Numbered from the stretch's first letter, positions 1 through 6,630 are shown. The stretch: 7,207 nt of DNA from Candidatus Atribacteria bacterium (GCA_029982105.1 JARRCQ010000079.1:1-7207); one strand, 5' to 3'. The notes: a model not told the origin generated them from the sequence alone. Program-made: numbers and translations.

Positions 1-48
1 AGTCTGCGACGCAAGATTAAGAAAACTTACAAAACAAAAGACAAGAAC

Positions 49-77
49 CGCAGAGGAAGACAAAGTCTTCCTCTGCG
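49..77 (-). terminator. Perfect 13-bp hairpin, probable terminator of the minus-strand surface operon
   Basis: CGCAGAGGAAGAC (49-61) and GTCTTCCTCTGCG (65-77) are perfect reverse complements separated by AAA. Read on the minus strand, the stem is followed by a T-rich stretch (GTTCTTGTCTTTTGTTTTG), which fits an imperfect intrinsic terminator for transcripts coming from the gene that stops at 212. The T tract is interrupted, so efficiency is uncertain; the hairpin could instead be a palindromic repeat element. Confidence 0.5.
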
Positions 78-162
78 CGTAGCGACCTTGAGTTTTTGAC
101 TTCCGATGTAATTTACTTTTTTAAAGTTTTAATGTTTCAACCAGTTTTGCGGGATACTATAA

Positions 163-202
163 TTGATGGCTTGAGTCAGCAAAAAGAACCTCAAGCCATC
201 AA
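163..202 (-). terminator. 13-bp hairpin just after the 552-aa gene, possible terminator or 3' stabiliser
   Basis: TTGATGGCTTGAG (163-175) and CTCAAGCCATCAA (190-202) are perfect reverse complements around a 14-nt loop. The structure begins 9 nt beyond the TAG stop of the upstream minus-strand gene. Minus-strand sequence after the stem (TTATAGTATCCCGC) has only a weak T content, so it is either a poor terminator or a 3' mRNA-protecting stem. The rest of bases 1-211 shows no convincing gene. Confidence 0.45.
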
Positions 203-211
203 TGCGACTGT

Positions 212-1870
212 CTATTTAATTTCAAAAGTTTTTGTTTCCTTCAGGATTTCCTTTCCTTCGTTTTTGATAGTTATCTCTGCTTGAAATTTTCCCGGTTTAA
301 TAGGAGTCCGAGAATCTAAAACTAAAGAGCTTTCCATCCCTGGTAAAACCACATCTAAAGCATTACTACTTGAAGAAAGGGAAATGGTTTGAGCAGGCAT
401 TACAGCGACAGCTCCTTTTTCCCGGGCTTTTTCATCTATTATTTCAGAAAGAGTAATAGAACAAGAAGGATTTATATGAACGTTACCGGTATTCAAATAA
501 TTAATTACGATTTGAGGACGGAGTTCACCTTTTCTTTCTTCAATCAGGTTGACTTCTATGTTTTTGATAGAGACTTCTTCTTTTTTTTCTCCTTTAATGT
601 TATAAAGTATCAAAAAAGCGGAAGTGGAGAAACTTTGCTGGAGTTCTTCACTTAAAGGTTCTGCACCTGCCTTTTTGGGAACAAAATCTACCTTTACATA
701 TTTATTGCCATCAGTTAATTCGTCGGGACTATTGATGGTTATTTTTACAACTTTACTTTTGTGGGGTGGTATATCAAACTCTGCTGGGGTTACCCTCACG
801 TATGGACTAAATTTGGTCGACTCTATATTGGATACATCTCTAACTGAGGTTTCAATGATCAGTGAACGAGAAGAATCATTGTAAACCGGAATGGTGAAAT
901 TACGGTTAGAATGAGGAAGGATTTTGCTTTCAATAAGGTCGTCTTTTAAAGTTATGGAAATTGGCTCCTCAATTGCAGAAAGCTTTTTTTCAAAAGTAGC
1001 GCTTTCTACTATTTCCCCTTTAATATTAAAAGAAACCTGAGCTTGAGCAGTGCTTATTCCTCCATAATCAATAAGAGCTAAAGCGCTATATTCTCCGGGA
1101 GGAAGAGGCTTGGTTACCAAAGTAACAAAATTAATCTTATTTCCGGGTATTACTCTACCTCTTCCGCTTCCCAGGGGGGAATCAATGATTTTCTTTCCCT
1201 CTTTACTGATAACCAGCTGTCCCTTACCTTCAATAAAATTTTTACCCCGATTAGAAAGAGTAGCTACAAATTTTAACCCCTCCTGTTCTTTCACGACTTC
1301 AAATTTTTCTATTTCTCCGTATTTTCCAGTTCTGGTTTGTCTTACACCCCGCCGGTGAACCTGAAGAAAGACGACACCACCGGCCTGCAGATTTATATTG
1401 ATCATAGCAGGCATAGCTCCTTCCACTGTCGAGCTTTGATTTGTTTCCTGATTTTCGCTCTGTAAGACAACCATAGCTACATAGGAGCCAGGAGAAACGC
1501 TACCAGGAACTATTAATTCGGCTTTTATCTCCTTTCGTTGTAAAGGGGGTACTACAATCTTTTGGTCTCGTAATTTTATCCAGTTAGAACAGGAAATCCG
1601 GGGATTAAATGCCAGAGAGTCTTTTGCTTCTATTACTGGTAAATATTCTCCCCACTCCCCCTGACGCACATCAGCAACGAAGCAAGAAAAATAAACTTCT
1701 TTTTCTGTTTCATTAATGATATTAAAAGAGAGATCGCTCCTACTTCCAGGAGCTAATTCCAAATCCACTGAAAGAGGGCTAAAAGTGATTCCTCCTTGAG
1801 AAAAAGCAGAAGATGATAAAAATAACAGGATAATTGCGACTAACATTCCTTTTAAATGCTGATTTTTCAC
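212..1870 (-). CDS. Large exported beta-sandwich protein, tandem DUF916/DUF3324-like architecture
   Basis: A 552-aa exported protein of unknown exact function. It starts at GTG (1870) with a clear GGAGG site 7 nt upstream and ends in TAG. Residues 1-24 form a signal peptide (basic start, hydrophobic run AIILLFLSSS, likely cleavage after AFS). The mature part looks all-beta. Residues 27-140 match the N-terminal half of the 279-aa neighbour: ITFSP..V.LE.., a conserved NWI near 96-98, a run ending in PP, then ...VP....PGSY. Residues 160-283 match its second half (AGGVVFLQV, N-G turn, PPGEYSALAL). Residues about 300-410 and 415-552 look like a second, diverged copy of the same pair (VRVTPAEFDIPPHK; SAFLILYNI; LNTGNVHI; PIKPGKFQAEI). 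This resembles WxL-interacting proteins (DUF916 plus DUF3324) of Gram-positives, but lacks a visible C-terminal membrane anchor. It is the last gene of the four-gene operon. A role in surface binding or assembly is inference. Confidence 0.85.
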   Translation of the reverse strand: MKNQHLKGMLVAIILLFLSSSAFSQGGITFSPLSVDLELAPGSRSDLSFNIINETEKEVYFSCFVADVRQGEWGEYLPVIEAKDSLAFNPRISCSNWIKLRDQKIVVPPLQRKEIKAELIVPGSVSPGSYVAMVVLQSENQETNQSSTVEGAMPAMININLQAGGVVFLQVHRRGVRQTRTGKYGEIEKFEVVKEQEGLKFVATLSNRGKNFIEGKGQLVISKEGKKIIDSPLGSGRGRVIPGNKINFVTLVTKPLPPGEYSALALIDYGGISTAQAQVSFNIKGEIVESATFEKKLSAIEEPISITLKDDLIESKILPHSNRNFTIPVYNDSSRSLIIETSVRDVSNIESTKFSPYVRVTPAEFDIPPHKSKVVKITINSPDELTDGNKYVKVDFVPKKAGAEPLSEELQQSFSTSAFLILYNIKGEKKEEVSIKNIEVNLIEERKGELRPQIVINYLNTGNVHINPSCSITLSEIIDEKAREKGAVAVMPAQTISLSSSSNALDVVLPGMESSLVLDSRTPIKPGKFQAEITIKNEGKEILKETKTFEIK

Positions 1871-1882
1871 GTTTTTTCCTCC

Positions 1883-1913
1883 TTTCTGCGCCCCCCAATG
1901 GGGGGCGCAGAAA
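1883..1913 (-). repeat. Perfect 14-bp GC-rich hairpin abutting the ribosome binding site
   Basis: TTTCTGCGCCCCCC (1883-1896) and GGGGGGCGCAGAAA (1900-1913) pair perfectly around the 3-nt loop AAT. On the minus-strand transcript the stem ends exactly where the GGAGG site (1882-1878) of the 552-aa gene begins. The T run lies upstream of the stem in that direction, so it does not look like an intrinsic terminator on either strand. Likely roles are protection of the 3' end of the upstream mRNA after processing, or tuning of the last gene's expression; both are inference. Confidence 0.7.
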
Positions 1914-1920
1914 AAATACT

Positions 1921-1995
1921 TTAGCGTTTAACTTTCTTCACCACAGCCATCTTCATTACAGCCAAGGATAAGGCCAAGACGGCCAAGAAGAACAG
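1921..1995 (-). other. Probable true C-terminal tail of the 248-aa protein, in the -1 frame
   Basis: Directly after codon 235 of the upstream gene, the -1 frame reads K followed by LFFLAVLALSLAV, then MKMAVV and the basic tail KKVKR, then TAA at 1923-1921. A hydrophobic segment followed by clustered lysine and arginine right before the stop is the layout of a C-terminal membrane anchor. One extra A in the short run GAAAG (1997-1999 on the plus strand) would join the frames and give a protein of about 260 aa. The annotated frame instead ends in an odd Trp/Pro-rich tail (WPSWPYPWL). The hydrophobic part is short for a helix, so the interpretation is not certain. Confidence 0.5.
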
Positions 1996-2702
1996 CTTTC
2001 TATAAGGTTTACTGTTATAGTAGCTCCATCTTTGTCTGCATAGTAACCTGCCGAATCACATAGGCTGACTCCAATGGCATTCCATAGCTTCCAGATATAA
2101 AGATGGTTGCCTTCATTCTCTGGTACATAGTCACTTGTTCTATTGAGGTCTTCTGCTGTTACCCATGTCGTAGTAGAACAAAAAGGAGGGGGGTAAATTT
2201 GTTGTTTTGCGTACCAAACTAAAATTTGGTCTTGTGTCCAGTCCCCCAAGTCCCAAGACCAATTTTTTAAGTTCTCAAATCCAGAAAAGGTAATTTTGAC
2301 CATGCCATTAGAAGCCACAATACCAGTTATACCATCAACCGAGTAAGTACCAGGTTTGTACACCGTCCAGTCAATTCGGGTGGCTGAAAGCGATACATAA
2401 ACCCATTGTTTAACAAGGGCAGAAACATTAACTGTAATTGTAGGATCTGAATTACAATAATAGTATTCATTGTCACCGACCTTGTAAGGAACGCTTGTCG
2501 CAACTGAATATTTGCTACTTTCATCAGATGACGGCGTTGCGCCAAATATATTGTTCAATATTGTGCTAATCTCAGAATCAGGTGGTGGAGTGGCTAAAGG
2601 GGGTAGTTGAGGAACTACAGGAGTCGGGACGGGTACCTCTGCCCAGGCCACTCCTAATCCCAGTATCAATACCAATATCCATACTAAAGCTAACTTTTTC
2701 AT
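1956..2702 (-). CDS. Exported protein of unknown function, probably frameshifted at its C-terminus
   Basis: I do not recognise this family. The start is ATG at 2702, preceded by AGAAGGAGG with ideal spacing and followed at once by a signal peptide (MKKLALVWILVLILGLGVAWA, cleavage after AWA); an upstream ATG at 2762 would add 20 basic residues and lacks such support. The 248-aa product has a Pro-rich linker after the signal (residues 22-42), then an apparently beta-rich, aromatic-rich domain with many Trp and Tyr and cysteines at 83, 175 and 215 that could form disulfides outside the cell. The last 13 residues (SCSSWPSWPYPWL) are atypical, and the -1 frame encodes a hydrophobic plus basic tail instead (see 1921-1995), so a single-base deletion near 1997-1999 is suspected. 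It lies 108 bp after the 279-aa gene and 85 bp before the 552-aa gene, in the same direction, so it is probably co-transcribed and part of the same surface assembly. Confidence 0.75.
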   Translation of the reverse strand: MKKLALVWILVLILGLGVAWAEVPVPTPVVPQLPPLATPPPDSEISTILNNIFGATPSSDESSKYSVATSVPYKVGDNEYYYCNSDPTITVNVSALVKQWVYVSLSATRIDWTVYKPGTYSVDGITGIVASNGMVKITFSGFENLKNWSWDLGDWTQDQILVWYAKQQIYPPPFCSTTTWVTAEDLNRTSDYVPENEGNHLYIWKLWNAIGVSLCDSAGYYADKDGATITVNLIESCSSWPSWPYPWL

Positions 2703-2810
2703 TTTCTTTCCTCCTTCTAATTTTTTCAACTTTTTAAATCTCACTAATTTCGCTAACACCACAATTCACCGAATACCGACTTTTTTTTAAAAATCCAGCT
2801 AACCCCCTAT

Positions 2811-3650
2811 TTATTTTCCACCTCCCTCTAAAACTTCGAATTCTATTTCTCGCCGATCAAGATTTATCAGCTGACGGCCTCTCTGAGCTGACATACGCAC
2901 TTCTAAAAGATAAATTCCTGGTAAAAGTGATCTCTTATCCCAGGGAATAGAGAAATATCTTTCTCCCTGAGGGAGTACTAAAGAGGGATTTTCCCGAAAA
3001 CGGAGGCGGTTAATTATTTTCCCCTCTGAATTTTTCACCAGTAAGCTTCCTTCCACTTCTAAATGGGTGTTTCCAGTATTTTGAAAGGTAACTTTGCCCT
3101 CTTCTATAGATATTTCTTTAATTTCACCCCCGATTTTTTCCGTTCGGGGAATGGTAAGAAAAATTAAACTCCCCGTCCGAATTCCCAGAGCAATTTTCCC
3201 CCGAGGGATTTCTCGAGGCAAAGCTTCAAAGACCACTACTCCATACCTTGCCCCTCGCTCTCCTCGAGGAACCCGGAGTTCAAAACCTACTTTCTTTTTC
3301 TCTCCCGGCTTCAGGATGATTTGCTTATCCTGTTTAGTTGTTATCCATTCACTGAGAGAAAAACTGGTTTCTCCTTTTCCTTTGAGTTCAGTATTTCCCT
3401 CCGGTGAAAGAAGAAAATCAGCTAAATCCACAGTAACTGTTATTTCCTCTTCCCCCCCGTTTATCAACTCGATCTGAAAGTTTCTTACCCCTCCTCCGGT
3501 TACTTCCACCTCGAGTATCGGGGGGGAAATATTCAAAGCTATCTGGCTAAAAGCCCCCTCTCCTCCAAAGAGAAAAAGAAGGAGGAGACATATTTTTAAT
3601 TGGTTTGGTTTAAATTTTGGGCAAAACTTGAACAATGATAGTTCCCTCAT
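2811..3650 (-). CDS. Exported DUF916/DUF3324-like two-domain surface protein
   Basis: A 279-aa exported protein. Residues 18-35 form the hydrophobic core of a signal peptide (LKICLLLLFLF...AFS), with probable cleavage after AFS as in the 552-aa protein. Residues 36-145 are the first beta domain (LNISPPILEVEV, then SEWI at 100-103, LKPGEKKKVGFELRVP and a Y-G-V-V-V strand). Residues 152-274 are the second (RTGSLIFLTIP, FQNTGNTHLEV, LLPGIYLLEV). This order matches the DUF916 then DUF3324 layout of WxL-interacting proteins, but those normally end in a membrane helix, absent here. Its gene overlaps the 3' end of the 181-aa gene by 41 bp, which implies translational coupling. ATG at 3650 has only a weak AGG upstream; TTG at 3635 has GAGGG at 8 nt and would also leave a complete signal peptide, so either start is possible. 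The family assignment is by eye. Confidence 0.8.
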   Translation of the reverse strand: MRELSLFKFCPKFKPNQLKICLLLLFLFGGEGAFSQIALNISPPILEVEVTGGGVRNFQIELINGGEEEITVTVDLADFLLSPEGNTELKGKGETSFSLSEWITTKQDKQIILKPGEKKKVGFELRVPRGERGARYGVVVFEALPREIPRGKIALGIRTGSLIFLTIPRTEKIGGEIKEISIEEGKVTFQNTGNTHLEVEGSLLVKNSEGKIINRLRFRENPSLVLPQGERYFSIPWDKRSLLPGIYLLEVRMSAQRGRQLINLDRREIEFEVLEGGGK

Positions 3651-4155
3651 AAGTACCTGCCTTAATCTCTGGGCTGATTTCTAATTGAAAATCACACTGA
3701 TAAACTCGGTCAATAAAAGTCGAAGATTCAAAAGCCTTAACAGCATTTTTAGAAGAAAGATTGATCAAATTTGACTCATCTGACTCACTATCAAACTTAA
3801 AAGACAACTTTTCTGCCGGTATTTCCAACTTATTTTCTTCATTTCGCAGAGAATGAGCTTCGAAATAGAGCTCCATTCCACTGTTGGAAGTGATTCGGAT
3901 ATTCAGGGGGTATTTAGCCTGATAAATCCCCGGTCCTCGATCACAGTTAAAGTCAATAACCGGGGTATTATCAGAAATGACTACTGGAGAACTTATAGAG
4001 ATACTAATATAAGGTTTAACCTCAGCAATTACCTTTATAGTGGTTTGTCCCATCGACTCCCATTTCTCAGTTGCCAGAATATTAGAGTTGAGAAAAAAGA
4101 GGGGCATTACCATCCAGAAGAAGATAATAATTAAAACCAAATTCCTTTTAGACAA
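3610..4155 (-). CDS. Small exported beta-sandwich surface protein (WxL / spore coat U-like fold)
   Basis: A small exported protein, the first gene of the surface operon. I choose TTG at 4155 (181 aa), because AAGGAGAG lies about 10 nt upstream and the product starts SKRN before the hydrophobic signal segment LVLIIIFFWMVMPLFFL. The alternative GTG at 4164 (184 aa) sits almost on top of that same site. After the signal peptide come alternating beta strands: TTIKVIAEVKPYISISI, a GIYQAKYPLNIRIT strand, and at the C-terminus DFQLEISPEIKAGTYEGTII. The closing AGTY-GTI-V-V pattern is common in secreted sandwich domains such as spore-coat-U, DUF4402 and WxL proteins. There are two cysteines, one in each half of the mature chain, that could pair. 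No WxL motif is visible. By position it may be the repeated surface subunit bound by the DUF916-like proteins; this is inference. Confidence 0.75.
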   Translation of the reverse strand: MSKRNLVLIIIFFWMVMPLFFLNSNILATEKWESMGQTTIKVIAEVKPYISISISSPVVISDNTPVIDFNCDRGPGIYQAKYPLNIRITSNSGMELYFEAHSLRNEENKLEIPAEKLSFKFDSESDESNLINLSSKNAVKAFESSTFIDRVYQCDFQLEISPEIKAGTYEGTIIVQVLPKI

Positions 4156-4189
4156 TCTTCCCACTCTCCTTTTTTAATTTTCCGAGAAG

Positions 4190-4195
4190 ATTATC
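4190..4195 (-). promoter_or_regulatory. Possible -10 element of the surface operon promoter
   Basis: On the minus strand TAGATAAT contains a GATAAT -10-like hexamer about 35 nt upstream of the TTG start, which would give a short leader containing the AAGGAGAG site. The matching -35 position (ATTACC, 17-bp spacer) is poor, as expected if an activator is needed. An imperfect inverted repeat, GGGGC...GCCC (4202-4231) with GGT/ACC inside, overlaps the -35 area. Confidence 0.35.
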
Positions 4196-4242
4196 TAATT
4201 CGGGGCAAAAAAGGTAATCGACCTACAGCCCTAATCGAGATA

Positions 4243-4254
4243 GAAAAAGTCTCA
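4243..4254 (-). promoter_or_regulatory. Operator-like motif copy 1 (TGAGACTTTTTC)
   Basis: A diverged copy of the TRGGACTTTWWG motif upstream of the surface operon. It lies in the same orientation as the copy at 4277-4287 and 33 bp from it, about three helical turns. Confidence 0.4.
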
Positions 4255-4276
4255 AAGAAAAAAGAGAGGGAGAAGA

Positions 4277-4287
4277 CTAAAGTCCTA
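4277..4287 (-). promoter_or_regulatory. Operator-like motif copy 2 (TAGGACTTTAG)
   Basis: An exact AGGACTTT core between the response regulator stop and the surface operon. It matches the motif copies in the kinase/receiver intergenic region. Because it overlaps a weak stem downstream of the regulator gene, part of it could instead serve transcription termination. Confidence 0.45.
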
Positions 4288-4309
4288 CTTCGAGTGGGAA
4301 GGAGAAAAG

Positions 4310-5002
4310 TTACTTTTCCTCTTCTAAAATTCCTTCTTTAATAGCGGCTACAATAAGCTTCATTCGATCTTCGATATTAAGTTTAGTTAGGATGTTAGTT
4401 AAGTGGTTCTTTACTGTTTTTTCGCTGATAAAGAGTTCCTCTGCTATAGCCTTATTGTTCTTTCCTTTAGCAATTTCTCTCAAAACTTCTTTTTCTCTTT
4501 CGCTAAGGAGTTTCAAAAAAGAGGAATTTTCTTTCTGTTTGGGGTGATAAAACCTTTTTATCTCTTCCATGATTTTAGGAGCCACTTCAGCACTGATTAT
4601 AATATCTCCTTGCAGAACAGCTTGAATGTCCTTTAAAATGTTAGAAAAAGAAGAGCTTTTGAGAAGATAACCATAAGCTCCAGCAGTAATAGCATTTAAT
4701 ATGGTTTCTTTGGAATCATCCATAGTTAGGATTACAATTTTCATAGAAGGGTTTTTGCTCAAAAGCTTTCTGGTGAGCTCAATCCCACTCATATCGGGAA
4801 GGTTGATATCCACAAGAGAAAGATGAGGGTTTTCCTGAGGTAACCTTTGAAGAGCTTGGTAAGCATTATTAAATATTAAACACTGTAAAAAACCCGCCTT
4901 GGCCTCCAGCAGGTTTTTAAGACCTTCAGCAAAAAGAAGATGGTCATCTATGATGGCTATTTTAAGATTACTATTGGTTTCTGAAAGATTTTTTTCGCCC
5001 AT
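4310..5002 (-). CDS. NarL/LuxR-family response regulator
   Basis: A cytoplasmic, DNA-binding response regulator of 230 aa, the usual length for the NarL/FixJ family. Residues 14-130 are a receiver domain with the acidic pair D19/D20 (IIDDH), the phospho-acceptor D65 (SLVDINLPDMSG), T93 (VILTM) and K115 (YLLKS), so all key residues are present. Residues 165-225 are a GerE-type helix-turn-helix (LSEREKEVLREIAKG, then NKAIAEELFISEKTVKNHL). The gene overlaps the 3' end of the kinase frame by 32 bp and has no strong Shine-Dalgarno site, which suggests translational coupling to the kinase. It is the obvious partner of that kinase. The TRGGACTTTWWG motifs downstream and upstream of this gene pair are candidate binding sites. 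Its targets are probably the adjacent surface operon and its own operon, by inference. Confidence 0.95.
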   Translation of the reverse strand: MGEKNLSETNSNLKIAIIDDHLLFAEGLKNLLEAKAGFLQCLIFNNAYQALQRLPQENPHLSLVDINLPDMSGIELTRKLLSKNPSMKIVILTMDDSKETILNAITAGAYGYLLKSSSFSNILKDIQAVLQGDIIISAEVAPKIMEEIKRFYHPKQKENSSFLKLLSEREKEVLREIAKGKNNKAIAEELFISEKTVKNHLTNILTKLNIEDRMKLIVAAIKEGILEEEK

Positions 5003-5510
5003 GAAAAGGTAAACCTACCTTTATCGTTGTTCCTTTTCCTGGAGAAGAGGTTATTCGAGCTTCACCCCCATTTAAAGCAGCTCTTTCTTTTATCCCTAAA
5101 ATTCCATAACTTGACCTTCCCTTTTTAGTTTCGAGAGAAAGCTGGTTTGGGTCAAACCCTTTTCCATCGTCTTTTATTATGAGGTAAAGCATATTCTGGT
5201 ATTGGCCTATTTTGATTTTGAGAGTATTGGCCTGGGAATGTTTTCGAACATTGGTAACGCTTTCCTGAATTATCTGGAAAATAACCTTACGTAATCGAAG
5301 AGGAATAAACCTTTCTTCTACGTTGGTCTGGAAACAATATTTAAGATTATCAAAAGGGAAATAAGAATTTATTTTTTCTCTTAAAAATCCTTCAAAGGAA
5401 TAGTTGTTATCTACATTCTTCCTTAAGTTAGTTAAAATCTTACGAGAGTCTTCAACACATTGATTCAGTATTTTCTCCCATCTCTCCAAAAATTCCATTT
5501 TATCCAACAA
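4971..5510 (-). CDS. Histidine kinase, C-terminal ATPase part (3' fragment of an interrupted gene)
   Basis: The catalytic half of a HisKA_3-type sensor kinase of the DegS/NreB class, 179 aa if counted from TTG at 5510. Residues about 80-93 form the N box (IIQESVTNVRKHSQ), DDGKGF (114-119) is the G1 box, and GILGIKERA and GKGTTIKV complete the ATP lid and G2 region. It is in the same frame as the ORF upstream (5541-6575) and is separated from it only by a TAA and ten codons. No Shine-Dalgarno site precedes TTG 5510 or the ATG four codons later, so independent translation looks poor. Read through the stop, the kinase would be about 534 aa. Its 3' end overlaps the response regulator gene. Confidence 0.85.
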   Translation of the reverse strand: MLDKMEFLERWEKILNQCVEDSRKILTNLRKNVDNNYSFEGFLREKINSYFPFDNLKYCFQTNVEERFIPLRLRKVIFQIIQESVTNVRKHSQANTLKIKIGQYQNMLYLIIKDDGKGFDPNQLSLETKKGRSSYGILGIKERAALNGGEARITSSPGKGTTIKVGLPFHGRKKSFRNQ

Positions 5511-5540
5511 AGGAGTATTATTTTCTTTTAAATACTCGAT

Positions 5541-5543
5541 TTA
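5541..5543 (-). other. In-frame TAA interrupting the histidine kinase
   Basis: The frame reads ...DLIGLKL, TAA, IEYLKENN..., with no frame change on either side. Kinases of this class commonly carry Gln at this place in the dimerisation helix (LKLQ-E-L), and a CAA to TAA change would create exactly this stop. TAA is also the normal stop of several neighbouring genes, so a recoded genome is not supported. Confidence 0.85.
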
Positions 5544-6575
5544 CAGCTTAAGTCCAATGAGGTCCTGGGTTAGACCATCGTGTAGCTCTCGAGCCAGATT
5601 AAGCCTTTCTTGTTTGATGGCTAATTTTTGGTTTTCCGAGAAAAGATAAGCGTTCTGGAGGGTAGCGTTGGACAAATTTATGGCAATATCTAAAGCTAAA
5701 TGGGAGATTTCGTCCAAGGGAGAGGAAACAAGCACCACTAAAACTCCATACACTTTATTAAAACAAATCAAGGGATAGACCAAGAGACAAGCAGGCTCTT
5801 CAACTTCAAAAAACTCTTCAAGGAGGTAGTTATCTTGGGTACTTAACTGAATAAGATTTAATTCTCTCTCTTTTATAGACTTAGCACATATTTGGATGAG
5901 TAGGTTTTTAACTGCTTCGAGGGGCTCTGGTAAATTCCAGTTATACTCTGCCAATATAGAGGTGTAACGAAGAGAAGGTTTAAAAATAGCGGCTCTTTGG
6001 GCTTGAGTAGTAGTTACTACCACTTCTAATATTTTTTGATAAGTTTGCTTCCTGCTCATAGTACAGCTGATGCTTCGAAAAATTTCAGACACGGCTTTTA
6101 GAGTTTCGATAGTTTTTTCTCTTTCTAATTTTAGACGGGTTTCCTCTATAATGATGGCTATTTCTTTGGCAATCAATTTGAGAAAGGGAATTTTATCTTC
6201 CTCAAATATTCCTTCTTCTTTGTTTATGGAAAATATTCCTATTGTTTGACCATTTCCTCCAATGAGAGGCAGGCAAGCAGCGCAATGGTCTCTTTCCCTC
6301 AAATATTGAAGAGAAATAGGTGGAGGGTGGTTACCATCAATGATCACTATTTTTTGATTCTGGAAAACATATCCCGATATTCCACTATCTTTGGGAATAA
6401 AAGGATTAGTTTTCAGGCGGGATGGCAATAACCCCACTGAAGCAATTATGAAAAGCTTAGACTGGTAAAGCCCAAGAATAGCTATGGTTCCAGTATTAGC
6501 CTGGAAAGTGTCCAAGGCGGTTTCTAATAACTCGCTTAAAAGGCCTTGACCTGATGATCCAGAAACAATTATCAA
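5541..6575 (-). CDS. Double-GAF sensor histidine kinase, N-terminal part ending at a premature stop
   Basis: The sensory half of a cytoplasmic histidine kinase. The start is TTG at 6575, with GGGGAGGT about 5 nt upstream. The 344 residues contain two GAF domains: GAF1 at about 8-143 (GTIAIL..., PFIPKDSGISGYVF, DHCAACLPLIG, TIGIFSI) and GAF2 at about 160-305 (RAAIF, ACLLVYPLICFNKVYGVLVV), each followed by a helical linker. Next comes the HisKA_3 H box ERLNLARELHDGLTQDLIGL with the phospho-acceptor His332. The ORF stops 12 residues later at TAA, and the ATPase domain follows in the same frame (4971-5510), so this is one kinase gene broken by a nonsense codon. There is no membrane segment, so the signal is intracellular; the ligand is unknown. 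An HCAAC motif (97-101) in GAF1 might bind metal or sense redox state, which is speculation. It has its own promoter at 6600-6628. Confidence 0.88.
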   Translation of the reverse strand: MIIVSGSSGQGLLSELLETALDTFQANTGTIAILGLYQSKLFIIASVGLLPSRLKTNPFIPKDSGISGYVFQNQKIVIIDGNHPPPISLQYLRERDHCAACLPLIGGNGQTIGIFSINKEEGIFEEDKIPFLKLIAKEIAIIIEETRLKLEREKTIETLKAVSEIFRSISCTMSRKQTYQKILEVVVTTTQAQRAAIFKPSLRYTSILAEYNWNLPEPLEAVKNLLIQICAKSIKERELNLIQLSTQDNYLLEEFFEVEEPACLLVYPLICFNKVYGVLVVLVSSPLDEISHLALDIAINLSNATLQNAYLFSENQKLAIKQERLNLARELHDGLTQDLIGLKL

Positions 6576-6599
6576 TTACTACCTCCCCTCGCTGTCTTT

Positions 6600-6628
6600 A
6601 TTATAGAAAACCTGCAACTAAAAAGCAA
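6600..6628 (-). promoter_or_regulatory. Sigma-70-type promoter of the kinase-regulator operon
   Basis: On the minus strand a perfect -10 TATAAT (6605-6600) lies 17 bp from TTGCTT (6628-6623), which keeps the TTG core of a -35. The predicted start near 6593 leaves a leader of about 18 nt containing the GGGGAGGT site of the kinase. An operator-like motif sits directly upstream, centred near -45, a common activator position. Confidence 0.6.
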
Positions 6629-6630
6629 TT

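Noticed and set aside
1..211. Insertion-sequence end or small gene
   Set aside because: The palindromes are simple hairpins, no terminal repeat partner or target duplication is visible, and the only reading frame there is short with no ribosome binding site.
2763..2810. Separate promoter or motif copy before the 248-aa gene (CCGACTTTTTTTT)
   Set aside because: It lacks the GG of the motif, and no convincing -35/-10 pair follows; the short gap fits read-through in the operon.
4198..4235. Riboswitch upstream of the surface operon (nested GGGGC...GCCC and GGT/ACC pairing)
   Set aside because: It matches no known class by eye (no cyclic-di-GMP or preQ1 core) and probably lies upstream of the transcription start.
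5541..5543. Alternative genetic code with TAA as glutamine
   Set aside because: TAA is the terminal stop of several other genes in the window (for example 2811, 3610, 4310 and 7131), so general recoding is not supported.
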